Under the pieces are notes generated by a model that was given only the letters and a program-made list of their open reading frames with translations, made no database searches and had not been told where the DNA came from. The position numbers and the translations under genes are program-made. From assembly GCF_046244365.1 (NCBI RefSeq), contig NZ_CP176395.1, forward strand, positions 682,001-746,000: a stretch of DNA of 64,000 nt, read 5' to 3'. Positions 26,667 to 35,318 of the stretch are shown piece after piece. Numbering within the stretch: position 1 is the stretch's first letter; each line of letters starts with the position of its first letter. The stretch comes from Paenibacillus_V sp046244365 (GTDB lineage Bacteria > Bacillota > Bacilli > Paenibacillales > NBRC-103111).

Positions 26667-28952
26667 ATGCCAGTTGATTTCACAATTACCAAACCGAACG
26701 AGAAGCATGATTTAAAAATAGAAGGGCCGATTGCCCGCTGGGATGAGGCTCTTCCGCTCGGCAACGGCTTAACGGGCTGCCTTGTGTATGGCAGCGGTGC
26801 CCCGCTAAGGTTCAGCTTGGACCGGGGGGATCTTTGGGATACCCGGGTCCCGCCGGAAACGGAGGCTGAAGATTACCGGTACACACAGCTAATCGAGCTT
26901 GTGAAAAGCGGCAAACATGAGGAAGTGAACAAGAGGTTCGAGTCATTTTATCGCCGAACGACTCCGACGAAAGTTCCGGTCGGGGCGATTGAGCTTGACT
27001 TCGGCGAAGAGGCCGACCATGTGGAAAATCGCATTGTTCTGAAAAAGGCACTTGCAGAAGTTACGCTGGGTCTTAACGGCAAAGAGGCTCAAATCCGAAC
27101 TTTTCTAAGCGCGGTGGAGCGAGTGGGTATCATTTCGGTTTCAGGGAATGCTGGTGCACCTTTAATCCGTATTGATCCTCCAGCGTATAGCGGAGCTGAG
27201 GACAAGAATGAAGCGCCTTCATCGGTAGGCAATCTCGTCGCTTCCCTTGGCTATCCGGCCGGAAACGTAACCCGGGATGGCGATACCTTGCTGTATATTC
27301 AGCCCACTTGCAATTCACTGTCTTTTGCCATTGCTGCGGCTTGGGTGCATCATGAAGATAAGCTGGAAATCGCATATACGATTGCTGCGAGCACCGATGG
27401 TGAAAACTGGCTGGAGCGAGCGCAATCGCTCGTAAGTCAGGCGTTGGTGAAAGGGTTCGACCGCATGTTTGCGGATCACTCGGCCTGGTGGGAAAGCTAT
27501 TGGAAAAAGAGCGAACTTACATTACCCGATTCAGAGATGGAGCGGCAGTGGTATCATACGCATTATTTGTTCGGTTCTTGCTCCCGCAAAGGGGCGCCGC
27601 CGATGCCGCTGCAGGGCGTATGGACAGCGGACGAAGGAAAGCTGCCGCCGTGGAAGGGCGATTATCATAATGATTTGAACACTCAATTAAGCTACTGGCC
27701 ATATATGAAAGCAAATCACATGGAAGAAGGCGAAAGCTTTATCGATTTCCTGTGGAAGTTGAGACCGGAAGCGCGAGCGTTTGCAGAACGTTTTTTTGAG
27801 GCGCCTGGCATTTGCCTGCCGTCGGTCATGGGGATAGGGGCCGAGCCGCTTGGAGGCTGGGTGATGTACAGCACGAATATGGTCAATCAAATATGGCTTT
27901 GCCAAGCGTTCGACCATTATTGGCAGTATACTGGTGACCGAGAGTTTCTGGCACATAAAGCGTATGTATACTTCCGTGAAACGGCGGAATGTATGCTTCA
28001 CTGGCTCAAGCCTGGCCCGGACGGAAAGCTGTTGCTTCCATTATCCAGTTCCCCGGAAATTCACAACAACTCGCCAAAAGCATGGCTAACACCAAATAGC
28101 AATAATGATTTGGCGCTGCTGCACTATTTGTTCGAAACGCTGAAGCAATATGAAGAACTCCTTGGGCATGAGAACGATGCGAAGGAATGGGGAGATATTC
28201 GTTCGCAGTTGCCGGAGCTTGCGGTGAACGAGGACAACGTACTCATGCTAAGCCCCGATGAGTCGCTTGCGGAGAGTCATCGTCACCTGTCACATTTAAT
28301 GGCGATTTATCCGCTCAATCTAGTGCAGTGTGATCGCTCGGAGCGTGAAAAGGAGATTATCGAAGCGTCGCTTGCACAGATCGACCAGCTCGGAACGGCG
28401 GCATGGGTTGGATATTCGTTCACATGGGCAGCCGATTTGTACGCCCGTGCGCGAAACGGGGAGCAGGCTTACCGGTATCTTCATATATTCTGGGATGCTT
28501 TTATATCCAAAAATGGATTTCATCTTAACGGCGACCAGAAAAAGATGGGGTATAGCTCGTTTCACTATCGTCCGTTCACGCTCGAGGGTAATTTTGCGGC
28601 AGCTGACGCTCTGCAGGAAATGCTGCTTCAGAATCATGAGGGGGTCATTCATCTCTTCCCGGCGATTCCAGAAGCTTGGAAGCAGGAAGGTGTATCGTTC
28701 CGACAATTCCGTGGCGGGATGGGGAGCCTAGTATCTGCCGAAATCAAGAATGGGAAACTGATTTACGTTTCTTTCCTAGCCGAGCGGGATGTCCGATTAC
28801 AAGTTTGCAACAGTTTTGATGTTGAGAATATCGAGATTGTATCGCAAACAGGCAATGAAAGCCTTCGGTTTGTGAAGGTGGGAGAAACGTTCACGATCGA
28901 TTTGCGGGCAGGAGAGTCTTGTACGATAAAGCCTTCACGGGGCAGATCATGA
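26667..28952 (+). CDS. GH95-like glycoside hydrolase (alpha-L-fucosidase/galactosidase type)
   Basis: Inverting hydrolase of 761 residues, lacking a signal peptide and thus cytoplasmic. GH95 landmarks are WDEALPLGNGLTGCLVYG at the N-terminus, HNDLNTQLSYWPYM with the catalytic Asn pair, LSSSPEIHNN around the acid Glu, and HRHLSHLMAIYPL. ATG 26667 has AAGGAGAG 8 bases upstream; the frame is open 60 bases further but overlaps the previous stop codon. It probably removes terminal L-fucose or L-galactose from imported oligosaccharides. A decayed piece of the same gene type lies at 24571. Confidence 0.9.
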   Translation: MPVDFTITKPNEKHDLKIEGPIARWDEALPLGNGLTGCLVYGSGAPLRFSLDRGDLWDTRVPPETEAEDYRYTQLIELVKSGKHEEVNKRFESFYRRTTPTKVPVGAIELDFGEEADHVENRIVLKKALAEVTLGLNGKEAQIRTFLSAVERVGIISVSGNAGAPLIRIDPPAYSGAEDKNEAPSSVGNLVASLGYPAGNVTRDGDTLLYIQPTCNSLSFAIAAAWVHHEDKLEIAYTIAASTDGENWLERAQSLVSQALVKGFDRMFADHSAWWESYWKKSELTLPDSEMERQWYHTHYLFGSCSRKGAPPMPLQGVWTADEGKLPPWKGDYHNDLNTQLSYWPYMKANHMEEGESFIDFLWKLRPEARAFAERFFEAPGICLPSVMGIGAEPLGGWVMYSTNMVNQIWLCQAFDHYWQYTGDREFLAHKAYVYFRETAECMLHWLKPGPDGKLLLPLSSSPEIHNNSPKAWLTPNSNNDLALLHYLFETLKQYEELLGHENDAKEWGDIRSQLPELAVNEDNVLMLSPDESLAESHRHLSHLMAIYPLNLVQCDRSEREKEIIEASLAQIDQLGTAAWVGYSFTWAADLYARARNGEQAYRYLHIFWDAFISKNGFHLNGDQKKMGYSSFHYRPFTLEGNFAAADALQEMLLQNHEGVIHLFPAIPEAWKQEGVSFRQFRGGMGSLVSAEIKNGKLIYVSFLAERDVRLQVCNSFDVENIEIVSQTGNESLRFVKVGETFTIDLRAGESCTIKPSRGRS

Positions 28953-29101
28953 TATGCGCGAAAACGAGTAAGTACCTTTCTGGGCTGCGACGACCGAATT
29001 TCTTATGCCGGTACAGAGAGGTAAGTGTATTAAGTGTGGACGGCTGGTTCCTGCCAGTCGTCCTGATCTCATGAGGAAGAGACCGGAAGGAGCGATTGAC
29101 G

Positions 29102-30250
29102 ATGAATCCGAATACGAACGATAGGGAGTACTGGGTGAAGGTTTTAATCCGAATAGCCACTCCCGTCTTGAGCGCTTTGTCTGAGCGCCAGTTGAAGGCG
29201 AAAATGCCAGTTGAAGGAGTGTTGGACGATAGGCCTCTGTATACTTATTTGGAAACGCTCGGCCGCCTTCTGGTGGGACTGGCTCCATGGCTGGAGATGG
29301 GTCCGACTGACGGGGAGGAGGGGCTTCTTCGAGAGCAGGTGGCACGGCTTTCTCGCGAAGCAATCAATGCCGGGACCGATCCGTCGTCACCCGACTATAT
29401 GAATTTTAGCATTGGCAAGCAGCCGATCGTAGACGCAGCCTTCCTGTCACAGTCGATTTTGCGCGCTCCGACGGAGTTGTGGACTAAGCTGGACGACCAT
29501 GTACGGACCAATGTGATCGCTGCCTTGAAAGCGACTCGTACGCGCAAGCCGAATTTTAATAACTGGCTGTTGTTCGCAGCCATTATTGAAGCCGCTTTGT
29601 ACAGAATGGGAGAAAGCGACTGGGATTCAATGCGTATCGACTACGCGCTGAGGCAGCATGAGCAATGGTATTTGGGAGATGGAACGTATGGCGACGGAGA
29701 AGATTATCATGCCGACTACTACAACAGTTTCGTCATTTTGCCGATGCTTCTCGATTTGGTCGAAGCAGTAGGCGACCAATACTCCGAATGGAAAAGTATG
29801 GCCGATAGGATCCGGAAAAGAGCCCAGCGCCAAGCTGCAATCCAGGAGAGATCGATATCGCCGGAGGGGACGTTTCCGCCTGTTGGGCGTTCGCTCGCTT
29901 ACCGGTTCGGTGCATTCCATGTACTCGCGCTGACGTCACTCCGTCGCGAACTGCCAGATCCGATCGCGCCAGCACAGGTTAGATGTGCGCTTACAGCGGT
30001 TATTCGCAGAATGATCGAAGCGCCCGGCACATTCGACGCAGACGGCTGGTTAACGATCGGCTTTTGTGGACACCAGCCAGAAATAGGGGAGAGCTATATT
30101 TCAACGGGTAGTCTGTACTTGTGCTCGGTCGTATTTCTGCCGCTTGGATTGCCCGCAAATGATCCGTTTTGGCAAGGTGAAGCGGACTGGACAGCACGCA
30201 AGGCTTGGTTAGGCAATGCCTTTGAGATCGATCATGCGTTGAAAGGCTGA
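29102..30250 (+). CDS. DUF2264 domain-containing protein
   Basis: 382 residues starting at ATG 29102, 9 bases after AAGGAG. The (alpha/alpha)-barrel-like DUF2264 pattern is clear: LYTYLETLGRLLVGLAPWLE, NWLLFAAIIEAALYRMG, WYLGDGTYGDGEDYHADYYNSFVI, RSLAYRFGAFHVLA and GFCGHQPEIGESYISTGSLYLC. The family is common in plant-polysaccharide utilisation loci; its biochemical role is unknown to me. Last gene of the segment A cargo. Confidence 0.88.
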   Translation: MNPNTNDREYWVKVLIRIATPVLSALSERQLKAKMPVEGVLDDRPLYTYLETLGRLLVGLAPWLEMGPTDGEEGLLREQVARLSREAINAGTDPSSPDYMNFSIGKQPIVDAAFLSQSILRAPTELWTKLDDHVRTNVIAALKATRTRKPNFNNWLLFAAIIEAALYRMGESDWDSMRIDYALRQHEQWYLGDGTYGDGEDYHADYYNSFVILPMLLDLVEAVGDQYSEWKSMADRIRKRAQRQAAIQERSISPEGTFPPVGRSLAYRFGAFHVLALTSLRRELPDPIAPAQVRCALTAVIRRMIEAPGTFDADGWLTIGFCGHQPEIGESYISTGSLYLCSVVFLPLGLPANDPFWQGEADWTARKAWLGNAFEIDHALKG

Positions 30251-30410
30251 TTGCGGCACAGCCAATGGTTACAGTGTGAAACTATTGTGCCCCCAGATCG
30301 GCTCTCGAAAGCGTTCGAGGCGACGAAAGTTATGCAAGCATGAGCGTGTATCACGCAGTTTCAGTTGATGACAGTCTTACTTTCGTGCATAGACGCGTTG
30401 TGTACGAGCA

Positions 30411-30431
30411 TTGATGTAAATTTGATGTAAA
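30411..30431 (+). repeat. Arm-type direct repeats, right end of segment A
   Basis: TTGATGTAAA at 30411-30420 and 30422-30431, the same pair and 11-base spacing as at 17731. The surrounding 30251-30547 holds no recognised gene; an open frame at 30330-30416 (ending VVYEH) may be a fragment. Confidence 0.65.
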
Positions 30432-30547
30432 AATTCAGCGGAAATGAACTGAAATCATCGAAATAGATCGGACATGGAACTCGAAAACCGTGATTTAAAA
30501 GGGTTTTACCGGACTATAACAGAACAGATCAAAATCGATCTATCACT

Positions 30548-30601
30548 TTGAGGGGGTGGCGCCCATTGGGTGTGCGGGTTCAAATCCCGCCGACCGCACC
30601 A
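30548..30601 (+). repeat. att repeat copy 2 (tRNA-Leu 3' end)
   Basis: Identical over 54 bases to the 3' end of tRNA-Leu at 17582-17635. No tRNA 5' half precedes it, so it is not a functional tRNA. It marks the junction between segments A and B. Confidence 0.93.
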
Positions 30602-30702
30602 TAATTAAAAATTCCTGAAACCCTTGTTGTGGAAGGGTTTTTTATTTTTTAAGCTTTTGTATTTAACTTTGCATTTTGTAAAAAGTGACCAATTCCGACC
30701 TA

Positions 30703-30725
30703 TTGGTCAAGAATTGGTCAAGAAT
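30703..30725 (+). repeat. Arm-type direct repeats, left end of segment B
   Basis: TTGGTCAAGAA at 30703-30713 and again from 30714, spaced 11 bases. CTGGTCAAGA repeats recur near the right end at 38955. Confidence 0.65.
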
Positions 30726-30735
30726 ATTTTTTTCA

Positions 30736-31932
30736 CTAAAGTAAACGAGAAATAGACCGATTCTTTATTAAAAGAAGAGGTCTATTTTTTGTTTCTTCTT
30801 TCAGTTTTTCAATGTCGGATTCAGAATTATGAAATAGCATTTTCCCGAAATTCTGTGCTGTCTCTTTTTGCATGCTCGGTAATAAATGACTGTAAGTGTC
30901 TAAGCTTATACGGACATCTGCATGCCCTAATCTTTCAGAGACGATTTTAGGGTTACCCCTTGTAGCAAGAGCAGGGTTGCATGTGTGTGTCGCATATCGT
31001 GAAAACGGATGAGGGGGTTTCCTGATTTCTTGGTTATATTACGAAAAGTCCTTCGTAAATTATTACTGTTGGCTGGCAGGCCCAACTCATTACATACAAC
31101 GAGGTCATTGTTACAGTAGTCTTTCCCGGCTAATGAGCTTGTAATGCTCTTTCAACCGCTTGATCGTTTCCTCAGGCAAATCAATCGTTCTTGCCCCTGA
31201 TTTTGTTTTGGTATAGAGCAAAATCTCTTTACCGTCATTGCTGACCGTTTGTGTGATTCTGACGCATTGTTGCTCGAAATCTACATCCTTCCATCGTAAC
31301 CCCAGAATTTCGCCCTTGCGCATGCCTGTCGTTAGTGCAATGAAATAAGCGATGGAATATCTGCCTGTGCCTTCAGCATGCTTTAGAAATGATTTTACTT
31401 GCTCAAGGTTCCATACAGCCACTTCTTTTTTAACTGCAATAGGACGATCAACCAGAGAAGCGGGATTTTTCGCAATTAGGCTCCAACGTTACGCTTTCTT
31501 TAAAGAGTTGTCGTTAATCAGGGTATGGATTTTTTGAATATTTTCATCAGATATAGCCTTCTCTTTAGTCAACTTGTTATATAGTTGCTGAATATGCATA
31601 GGTTTTAAATTGGATAGTTCAATGCTGCCAAGCGTGGGGAGTACATGCTTTTCAATAAGCCATGTATACGTACCCAACGTTCGATGCTTGACCTTCGTTA
31701 ATTTGTCTTCAAGATACTGCTTGGTCATGTAGTCCCTGTAGGTTAGTTTGGTTGGCTTTATATAGCTTCTGGTAGTCAAGGGGTGTTCAAGCTCATTCAG
31801 GGCTTTCTGAGCCTCCTGCTTCGTTTTAAAGCCACGTTTCTAATATTGCTGGGGCTTACCATTCTCCTTCGTTCCAAACGTCAATAGGTAGTACCAGGAG
31901 TCGCCGCTTTTTTTAACCGTTCTTCCTTCCAT
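30736..31932 (-). pseudogene. int: Tyrosine integrase, Tn916/ICEBs1 type, broken
   Basis: All domains of an ICE-type integrase remain but in pieces. An AP2-like N-terminal domain (MEGRTVKKSGDSWYYLLTF) is interrupted by TAG after GKPQQY and by TGA after ELEHP. The core-binding domain spans 31779-31489 (YLEDKLTKVKHRTLGTYTWLIEKHVLPTLG). The first catalytic part spans 31422-31111 (GMRKGEILGLRWKDVDF). The C-terminal part, frameshifted, includes GNPKIVSERLGHADVRISLDTYSHLL. Several stops and frameshifts make it non-functional, so the element cannot excise itself without help. Confidence 0.9.
30750..30790. terminator. Hairpin terminator at the integrase end
   Basis: AAATAGACC (30750-30758) pairs with GGTCTATTT (30779-30787), with T runs on one side and A-rich sequence on the other. 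Confidence 0.6.
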
Positions 31933-31990
31933 TGAAAATCACTCCATCCTGATTTTGAATTTTGATTGTAATTGGATGTAGTCGATGTCA

Positions 31991-32206
31991 TTAGATTTTA
32001 TTTTGCCGATCCAAATCTACTGCATTAAGAAACGCATCCCGTTCTGCCCGTAATTTTGAAATTTCAGATAAAATTGTTTGCTTACGTTCAATCGAGGTTT
32101 TTCGATTCAAGTATTCAAGTGCAAGTTTGGTATGACGAACGGCAAGAGCTAACAACTGTCGGCTGCAACATTCATACTCTGATAGTGTCCAGATGCGTTT
32201 ATTCAT
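31991..32206 (-). CDS. Small hypothetical protein, 71 residues
   Basis: Lies between integrase and excisionase-like genes on the same strand. It begins MNKRIWTLSEYECCSRQLL and is strongly helical with a charged C-terminal half. No family was recognised. Small proteins in this slot are common in ICE-like elements. Confidence 0.55.
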   Translation of the reverse strand: MNKRIWTLSEYECCSRQLLALAVRHTKLALEYLNRKTSIERKQTILSEISKLRAERDAFLNAVDLDRQNKI

Positions 32207-32243
32207 ACTAGCGCATTCTCCCTTCTATAGTGCTGACAACATA

Positions 32244-32279
32244 AAAGAAGCTGCGCCAGAGTAGGCCGCAGCTTCTTTC
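32244..32279 (-). terminator. Terminator after the excisionase-like gene
   Basis: AAAGAAGCTGCG pairs with CGCAGCTTCTTT around a short loop, just past the stop of the minus-strand excisionase-like gene. Confidence 0.8.
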
Positions 32280-32295
32280 TATGCTTTCAATCAAG

Positions 32296-32490
32296 TCAAC
32301 TACACTTGGTTTCCATTTTAGCTTCTGAAAGTACGAATTCCTTTAATGCTGCTTTTGGTATCCGATAACCTTTCATCTTGAACGACTTTATCTTTTCGCT
32401 GCGAAGAAGTTCGTATACCTTCGAACGTCCAATATTTAAAGCTTCCATTATGTCTTCTACTGTCATCAGGTCATCGTAATGATCAAACAT
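32296..32490 (-). CDS. xis: Excisionase-like helix-turn-helix protein
   Basis: 64 residues with an MerR/excisionase-type winged HTH: MTVEDIMEALNIGRSKVYELLRSEKIKSFKMKG.. pattern (residues about 9-41), then RIPKAALKEFV. It is likely the recombination directionality factor paired with the broken integrase of segment B. Confidence 0.82.
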   Translation of the reverse strand: MFDHYDDLMTVEDIMEALNIGRSKVYELLRSEKIKSFKMKGYRIPKAALKEFVLSEAKMETKCS

Positions 32491-32633
32491 ATTCTCATTC
32501 CTTTCCTATGAATGTGTTTTACACAAGGTAATAATATATAGTTGATTCTGATCGGAACTCCGTTAATACTATGTCGTTCAATATGATTTTTTATTATTGA
32601 ATGTCGTTTGTTAAGCTTGGTTGTCGTTACTGA

Positions 32634-32843
32634 GTAATCAACATCACACGGCAAGATTCGTATAAGTACTGTATATTAAACTGTCAAAACGGTGTTACTT
32701 GCAAAATAAAAAAGAAGTACGAGGATGCCAATACAATCCAAGTACTTTTACCTCAAATTATTATTGTCGATCACGTCGATGGAAAAGAACTTAAGGTAAA
32801 AGATCAATTTGAAAAATTCACAAGAAGAGATTGGAGAGGGTAG
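32634..32843 (+). pseudogene. Possible coding remnant lacking a start codon
   Basis: A 70-codon frame from 32634 to TAG at 32841 reads like real protein (YEDANTIQVLLPQIIIVD, then KELKVKDQFEKFTRRDWRG). There is no ATG, GTG or TTG and a stop lies just upstream. It may be a truncated gene at the left of the segment B cargo. No family recognised. Confidence 0.35.
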
Positions 32844-32975
32844 AGCTTTAATTTGATGTGGATACTAAGTCTTACTAGGGGAGTCTAATCCAGCATAAGT
32901 ATCCGTTTTTGGTCAATTCTTCTGCGAGGTAATTATTTCAAGTATTTCTGATCTGATTCAACAAATAAGAATAAA

Positions 32976-33007
32976 AATACCGGACACGTTTGAGCGTGTC
33001 CGGTATT
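32976..33007 (-). terminator. Strong 13-bp hairpin
   Basis: AATACCGGACACG and CGTGTCCGGTATT are perfectly complementary around a 6-base loop. A T-rich run follows only on the minus strand, so it would terminate leftward transcription, although no minus-strand gene lies immediately to its right. It could instead insulate the cargo operon. Confidence 0.5.
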
Positions 33008-33228
33008 CACGTGAATAGGGATTCACGAAGATTCTGTATAATACATAGGCATCGGAAAGATTCTAACTAATACTACAAGCAGCATCCAGGTAAAGCGGGC
33101 TAGAGATATATGTAACTTGTAAGGGAGGGATTATTTGGATATTTGTCGAAAAGTAGTACTATAAAATTTTAATCATAGAGCATTCGGAATTGGTAGGACT
33201 TTAGAAATATAATGAGGCGGGGACGCAT

Positions 33229-34611
33229 ATGGATGAAAAAACAGTAGTTTTAGTTTCTACAGGGCTATTAAAAGCAAAAAAAGAAAATAATCCATTTAAT
33301 CGAATGAACCGGTATCTAAATTATGGTTTTTTAGGATTGGCGACGGTGCTCAAAAATAGAGGATATACAGTCAAAATGTTTCAAGGTGAATATAGAAGTC
33401 CTTTTGATTTAATGAATAGAATCAATGATTCGGGAATAGATTTTAATTTGTTGAAATATCCTATTTTGTTGTCTATTCCTAGCTACTATTCTTTGCCGTG
33501 GGCTAAGGAATTCTGTAGGTTGCTTAAAAGTAAATACGAACTGAAGATAGTTGGTGGTGGAAGATGGGTTATAGGGGACTCGGATGACTGGATTAAAAGC
33601 AAAATAGAAGAAGTCGATTTATGGATAACTGGACTAGCAGATGAAGTAATTGAACAAGCCTTATATCCTGACCAATGGGGATCGATAGAAGTCATGTTAG
33701 ACAAGGTTGAGTGTTTTGAAGAGTTGGATTATACACTTCTTGACGGTTTTAAAGAGTACCAGCCATCTATAGAAGTATCAAGAGGATGCGGAAGAGGATG
33801 TTCGTTCTGCATGGAGAAAAATGTTCCTATCACGCAACTTAAAGAGCCAGCTAAATTAATAAATGAAATAAAACATGCTGTCGATATGTATCAAAGTGAT
33901 GATATTAATTTTTATTTTGAAGCATCACTGTTCCTTCCGAGTTTATCATGGGCAAGAAAATTTAAAGAGTTATATATAGAGGAAAATTTGGGTATAAAGT
34001 GGCGCTGTGAAAGCCGAGTGGATGCTTTAACTCCAGAGATGATTCATGAGTTAGCACAAGCTGGTCTGAAAGTACTTGATCTTGGTTTGGAGTCTGCCAG
34101 CGTTAGACAATTAAAAGCGATGAACAAAACACGGAAACCTGAATCGTATCTTGAAAAAGCCGGATTATTAATAGAAGCATGCCATAAGGAAAATGTGCAT
34201 GTGAAAGTAAATGTTTTATTGTACGCAGGAGAAGATTTTGAAAGTATCGCTGAAACCAAAGAGTGGCTTCTGTTAAATAAGAAATATATTAGAGGCGTAT
34301 CTGTTAATCCTGTTGTTGTATATGGTCCTCAGAGTAGTAATGATTACTTTAATTCGTTAGGGGCTAGTGTAATAGACACTTCTGAGGAACTTGGATATTC
34401 ATATATGCACCTTAGTAATGAAATTGATTACGAATTATCCCTTCAATTAGGAAATGACCTTTCCCGTTCTGTTATGAGTCATGATGATTACTTTATTTTA
34501 AAGAAGTTTTCCTACTTTCCGAGAAGCTACCAGTATGCAGACTTTATTAAGGATATTAAAGAAGCTAATGAAGAATCACTGCCATTTGAAGTTGTGAAGG
34601 GAGCCATTTAA
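33229..34611 (+). CDS. B12-binding-type radical SAM protein
   Basis: 460 residues. The N-terminal 170 residues form a Rossmann-like B12-binding-type domain (NYGFLGLATVLKNRGYTVKM, YELKIVGGG, ITGLADEVI) but lack the DxHxxG base-on motif. The radical SAM core follows with the cluster motif CGRGCSFC (Cys about 187, 191, 194). Product and substrate are unknown. AGGCGGGGA precedes ATG 33229. One base separates it from the P-loop kinase-like gene, so the two are co-translated. AT-rich codon use and the position in segment B point to recent transfer. Confidence 0.85.
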   Translation: MDEKTVVLVSTGLLKAKKENNPFNRMNRYLNYGFLGLATVLKNRGYTVKMFQGEYRSPFDLMNRINDSGIDFNLLKYPILLSIPSYYSLPWAKEFCRLLKSKYELKIVGGGRWVIGDSDDWIKSKIEEVDLWITGLADEVIEQALYPDQWGSIEVMLDKVECFEELDYTLLDGFKEYQPSIEVSRGCGRGCSFCMEKNVPITQLKEPAKLINEIKHAVDMYQSDDINFYFEASLFLPSLSWARKFKELYIEENLGIKWRCESRVDALTPEMIHELAQAGLKVLDLGLESASVRQLKAMNKTRKPESYLEKAGLLIEACHKENVHVKVNVLLYAGEDFESIAETKEWLLLNKKYIRGVSVNPVVVYGPQSSNDYFNSLGASVIDTSEELGYSYMHLSNEIDYELSLQLGNDLSRSVMSHDDYFILKKFSYFPRSYQYADFIKDIKEANEESLPFEVVKGAI

Positions 34612-34612
34612 C

Positions 34613-35215
34613 ATGACCATAGGAGTTGTTATTTTTGGCGAGATAGGGGCGGGAAAAGATACACTTGCTGAATATCTGAAAGAGACAATTGGGAACGCCA
34701 AGATATTTAATCTAGGAATGTTGTGTCGAGATATAATGAGAGTTACAAAAGTAAACCCAACATGGACCGATAAGGAAAGAAGCCTCGGACAACAGGTAGC
34801 AGAGAAACTGCGCAGTATTGATCCAAATATTATGAATGATTATGTTTTTTCAAAAGTCGTTGAGGGAATGGAGTTTGAATTTTCAACAATGAGTTTGGAG
34901 CAAACACTTGAATGTTTAAACAGCGAATTGAGCTTTTTTCCTATTATCGTGGGGGGAAGAACTCATGAGGATTTAAAATATTGGAGAAACAAGGGTTTCG
35001 TAATTCTAGGCATTACCGCGGATGATGAATTGAGAAAACAAAGAGTTACTCTCAGAAATAATGAAAGGAATCAAAGTAATAACTATCAACACTTTACTGA
35101 GACAGAGGCACGAGAGATTGTTTCTAGTCAATGTGATTACTATATTATAAATAACGGGAGCATACTGGATTTGTTGAAGGAATCGAAAGAGCTATATTCT
35201 AAAATAAGGCCATAA
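34613..35215 (+). CDS. P-loop (deoxy)nucleoside monophosphate kinase-like protein
   Basis: 200 residues. The Walker A motif is GEIGAGKDT at residues 9-17, the GxGKDT form found in dNMP kinases of phage type and in dephospho-CoA-kinase-like folds. IIVGGRTHEDL corresponds to the acceptor region and RVTLRNNERN to a lid with Arg residues. A nucleotide is the expected acceptor, but which one is unknown. Coupled to the radical SAM gene upstream; a long inverted repeat follows. Confidence 0.75.
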   Translation: MTIGVVIFGEIGAGKDTLAEYLKETIGNAKIFNLGMLCRDIMRVTKVNPTWTDKERSLGQQVAEKLRSIDPNIMNDYVFSKVVEGMEFEFSTMSLEQTLECLNSELSFFPIIVGGRTHEDLKYWRNKGFVILGITADDELRKQRVTLRNNERNQSNNYQHFTETEAREIVSSQCDYYIINNGSILDLLKESKELYSKIRP

Positions 35216-35238
35216 TGAATTAAGGCAATCACCGTATT

Positions 35239-35308
35239 ACTATATAAGTTCAACTAAAGATCATCATCTCTTGATCGAATTTCCCCAAAAACTTATATAG
35301 TTTTAAAT
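35239..35308 (+). terminator. Long inverted repeat / terminator-like element
   Basis: ACTATATAAGTT (35239-35250) and AACTTATATAGT (35290-35301) are perfect 12-base complements enclosing an inner GATCA/TGATC stem, followed by TTTTAAATTT. It lies between the kinase-like and HExxH genes and could be a terminator or attenuator. Confidence 0.5.
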
Positions 35309-35318
35309 TTCAGGAAAA

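Larger units (their letters stand above)
17582..30601. mobile_element. Accessory segment A, degenerate integrated element carrying a saccharide locus
   Basis: Bounded by att copies 1 and 2. It contains a truncated tyrosine integrase at the left end and matched pairs of TTGATGTAAA repeats inside both ends (17731-17751 and 30411-30431), the arrangement expected of integrase arm sites. The cargo is an AraC/ABC/GH95 saccharide locus. No conjugation, replication or excision genes remain, so it is either a decayed element or host genes captured by deletion. Confidence 0.75.

Noticed and set aside
30330..30416. Gene fragment ending VVYEH near the right end of segment A
   Set aside because: The frame is short, has no start or ribosome site and no recognisable family; it is mentioned only in the arm-site entry.
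30548..30601. Second and third tRNA-Leu genes at 30548 and 39094
   Set aside because: Only the 3' 54-55 bases are present; the acceptor 5' strand, D arm and anticodon 5' stem are missing, so they are attachment-site remnants.
33229..34611. Prokaryotic viperin
   Set aside because: The radical SAM protein has an N-terminal B12-binding-type domain and a CGRGCSFC cluster motif. Viperin-type pattern and size were not seen; only the kinase neighbour is reminiscent.
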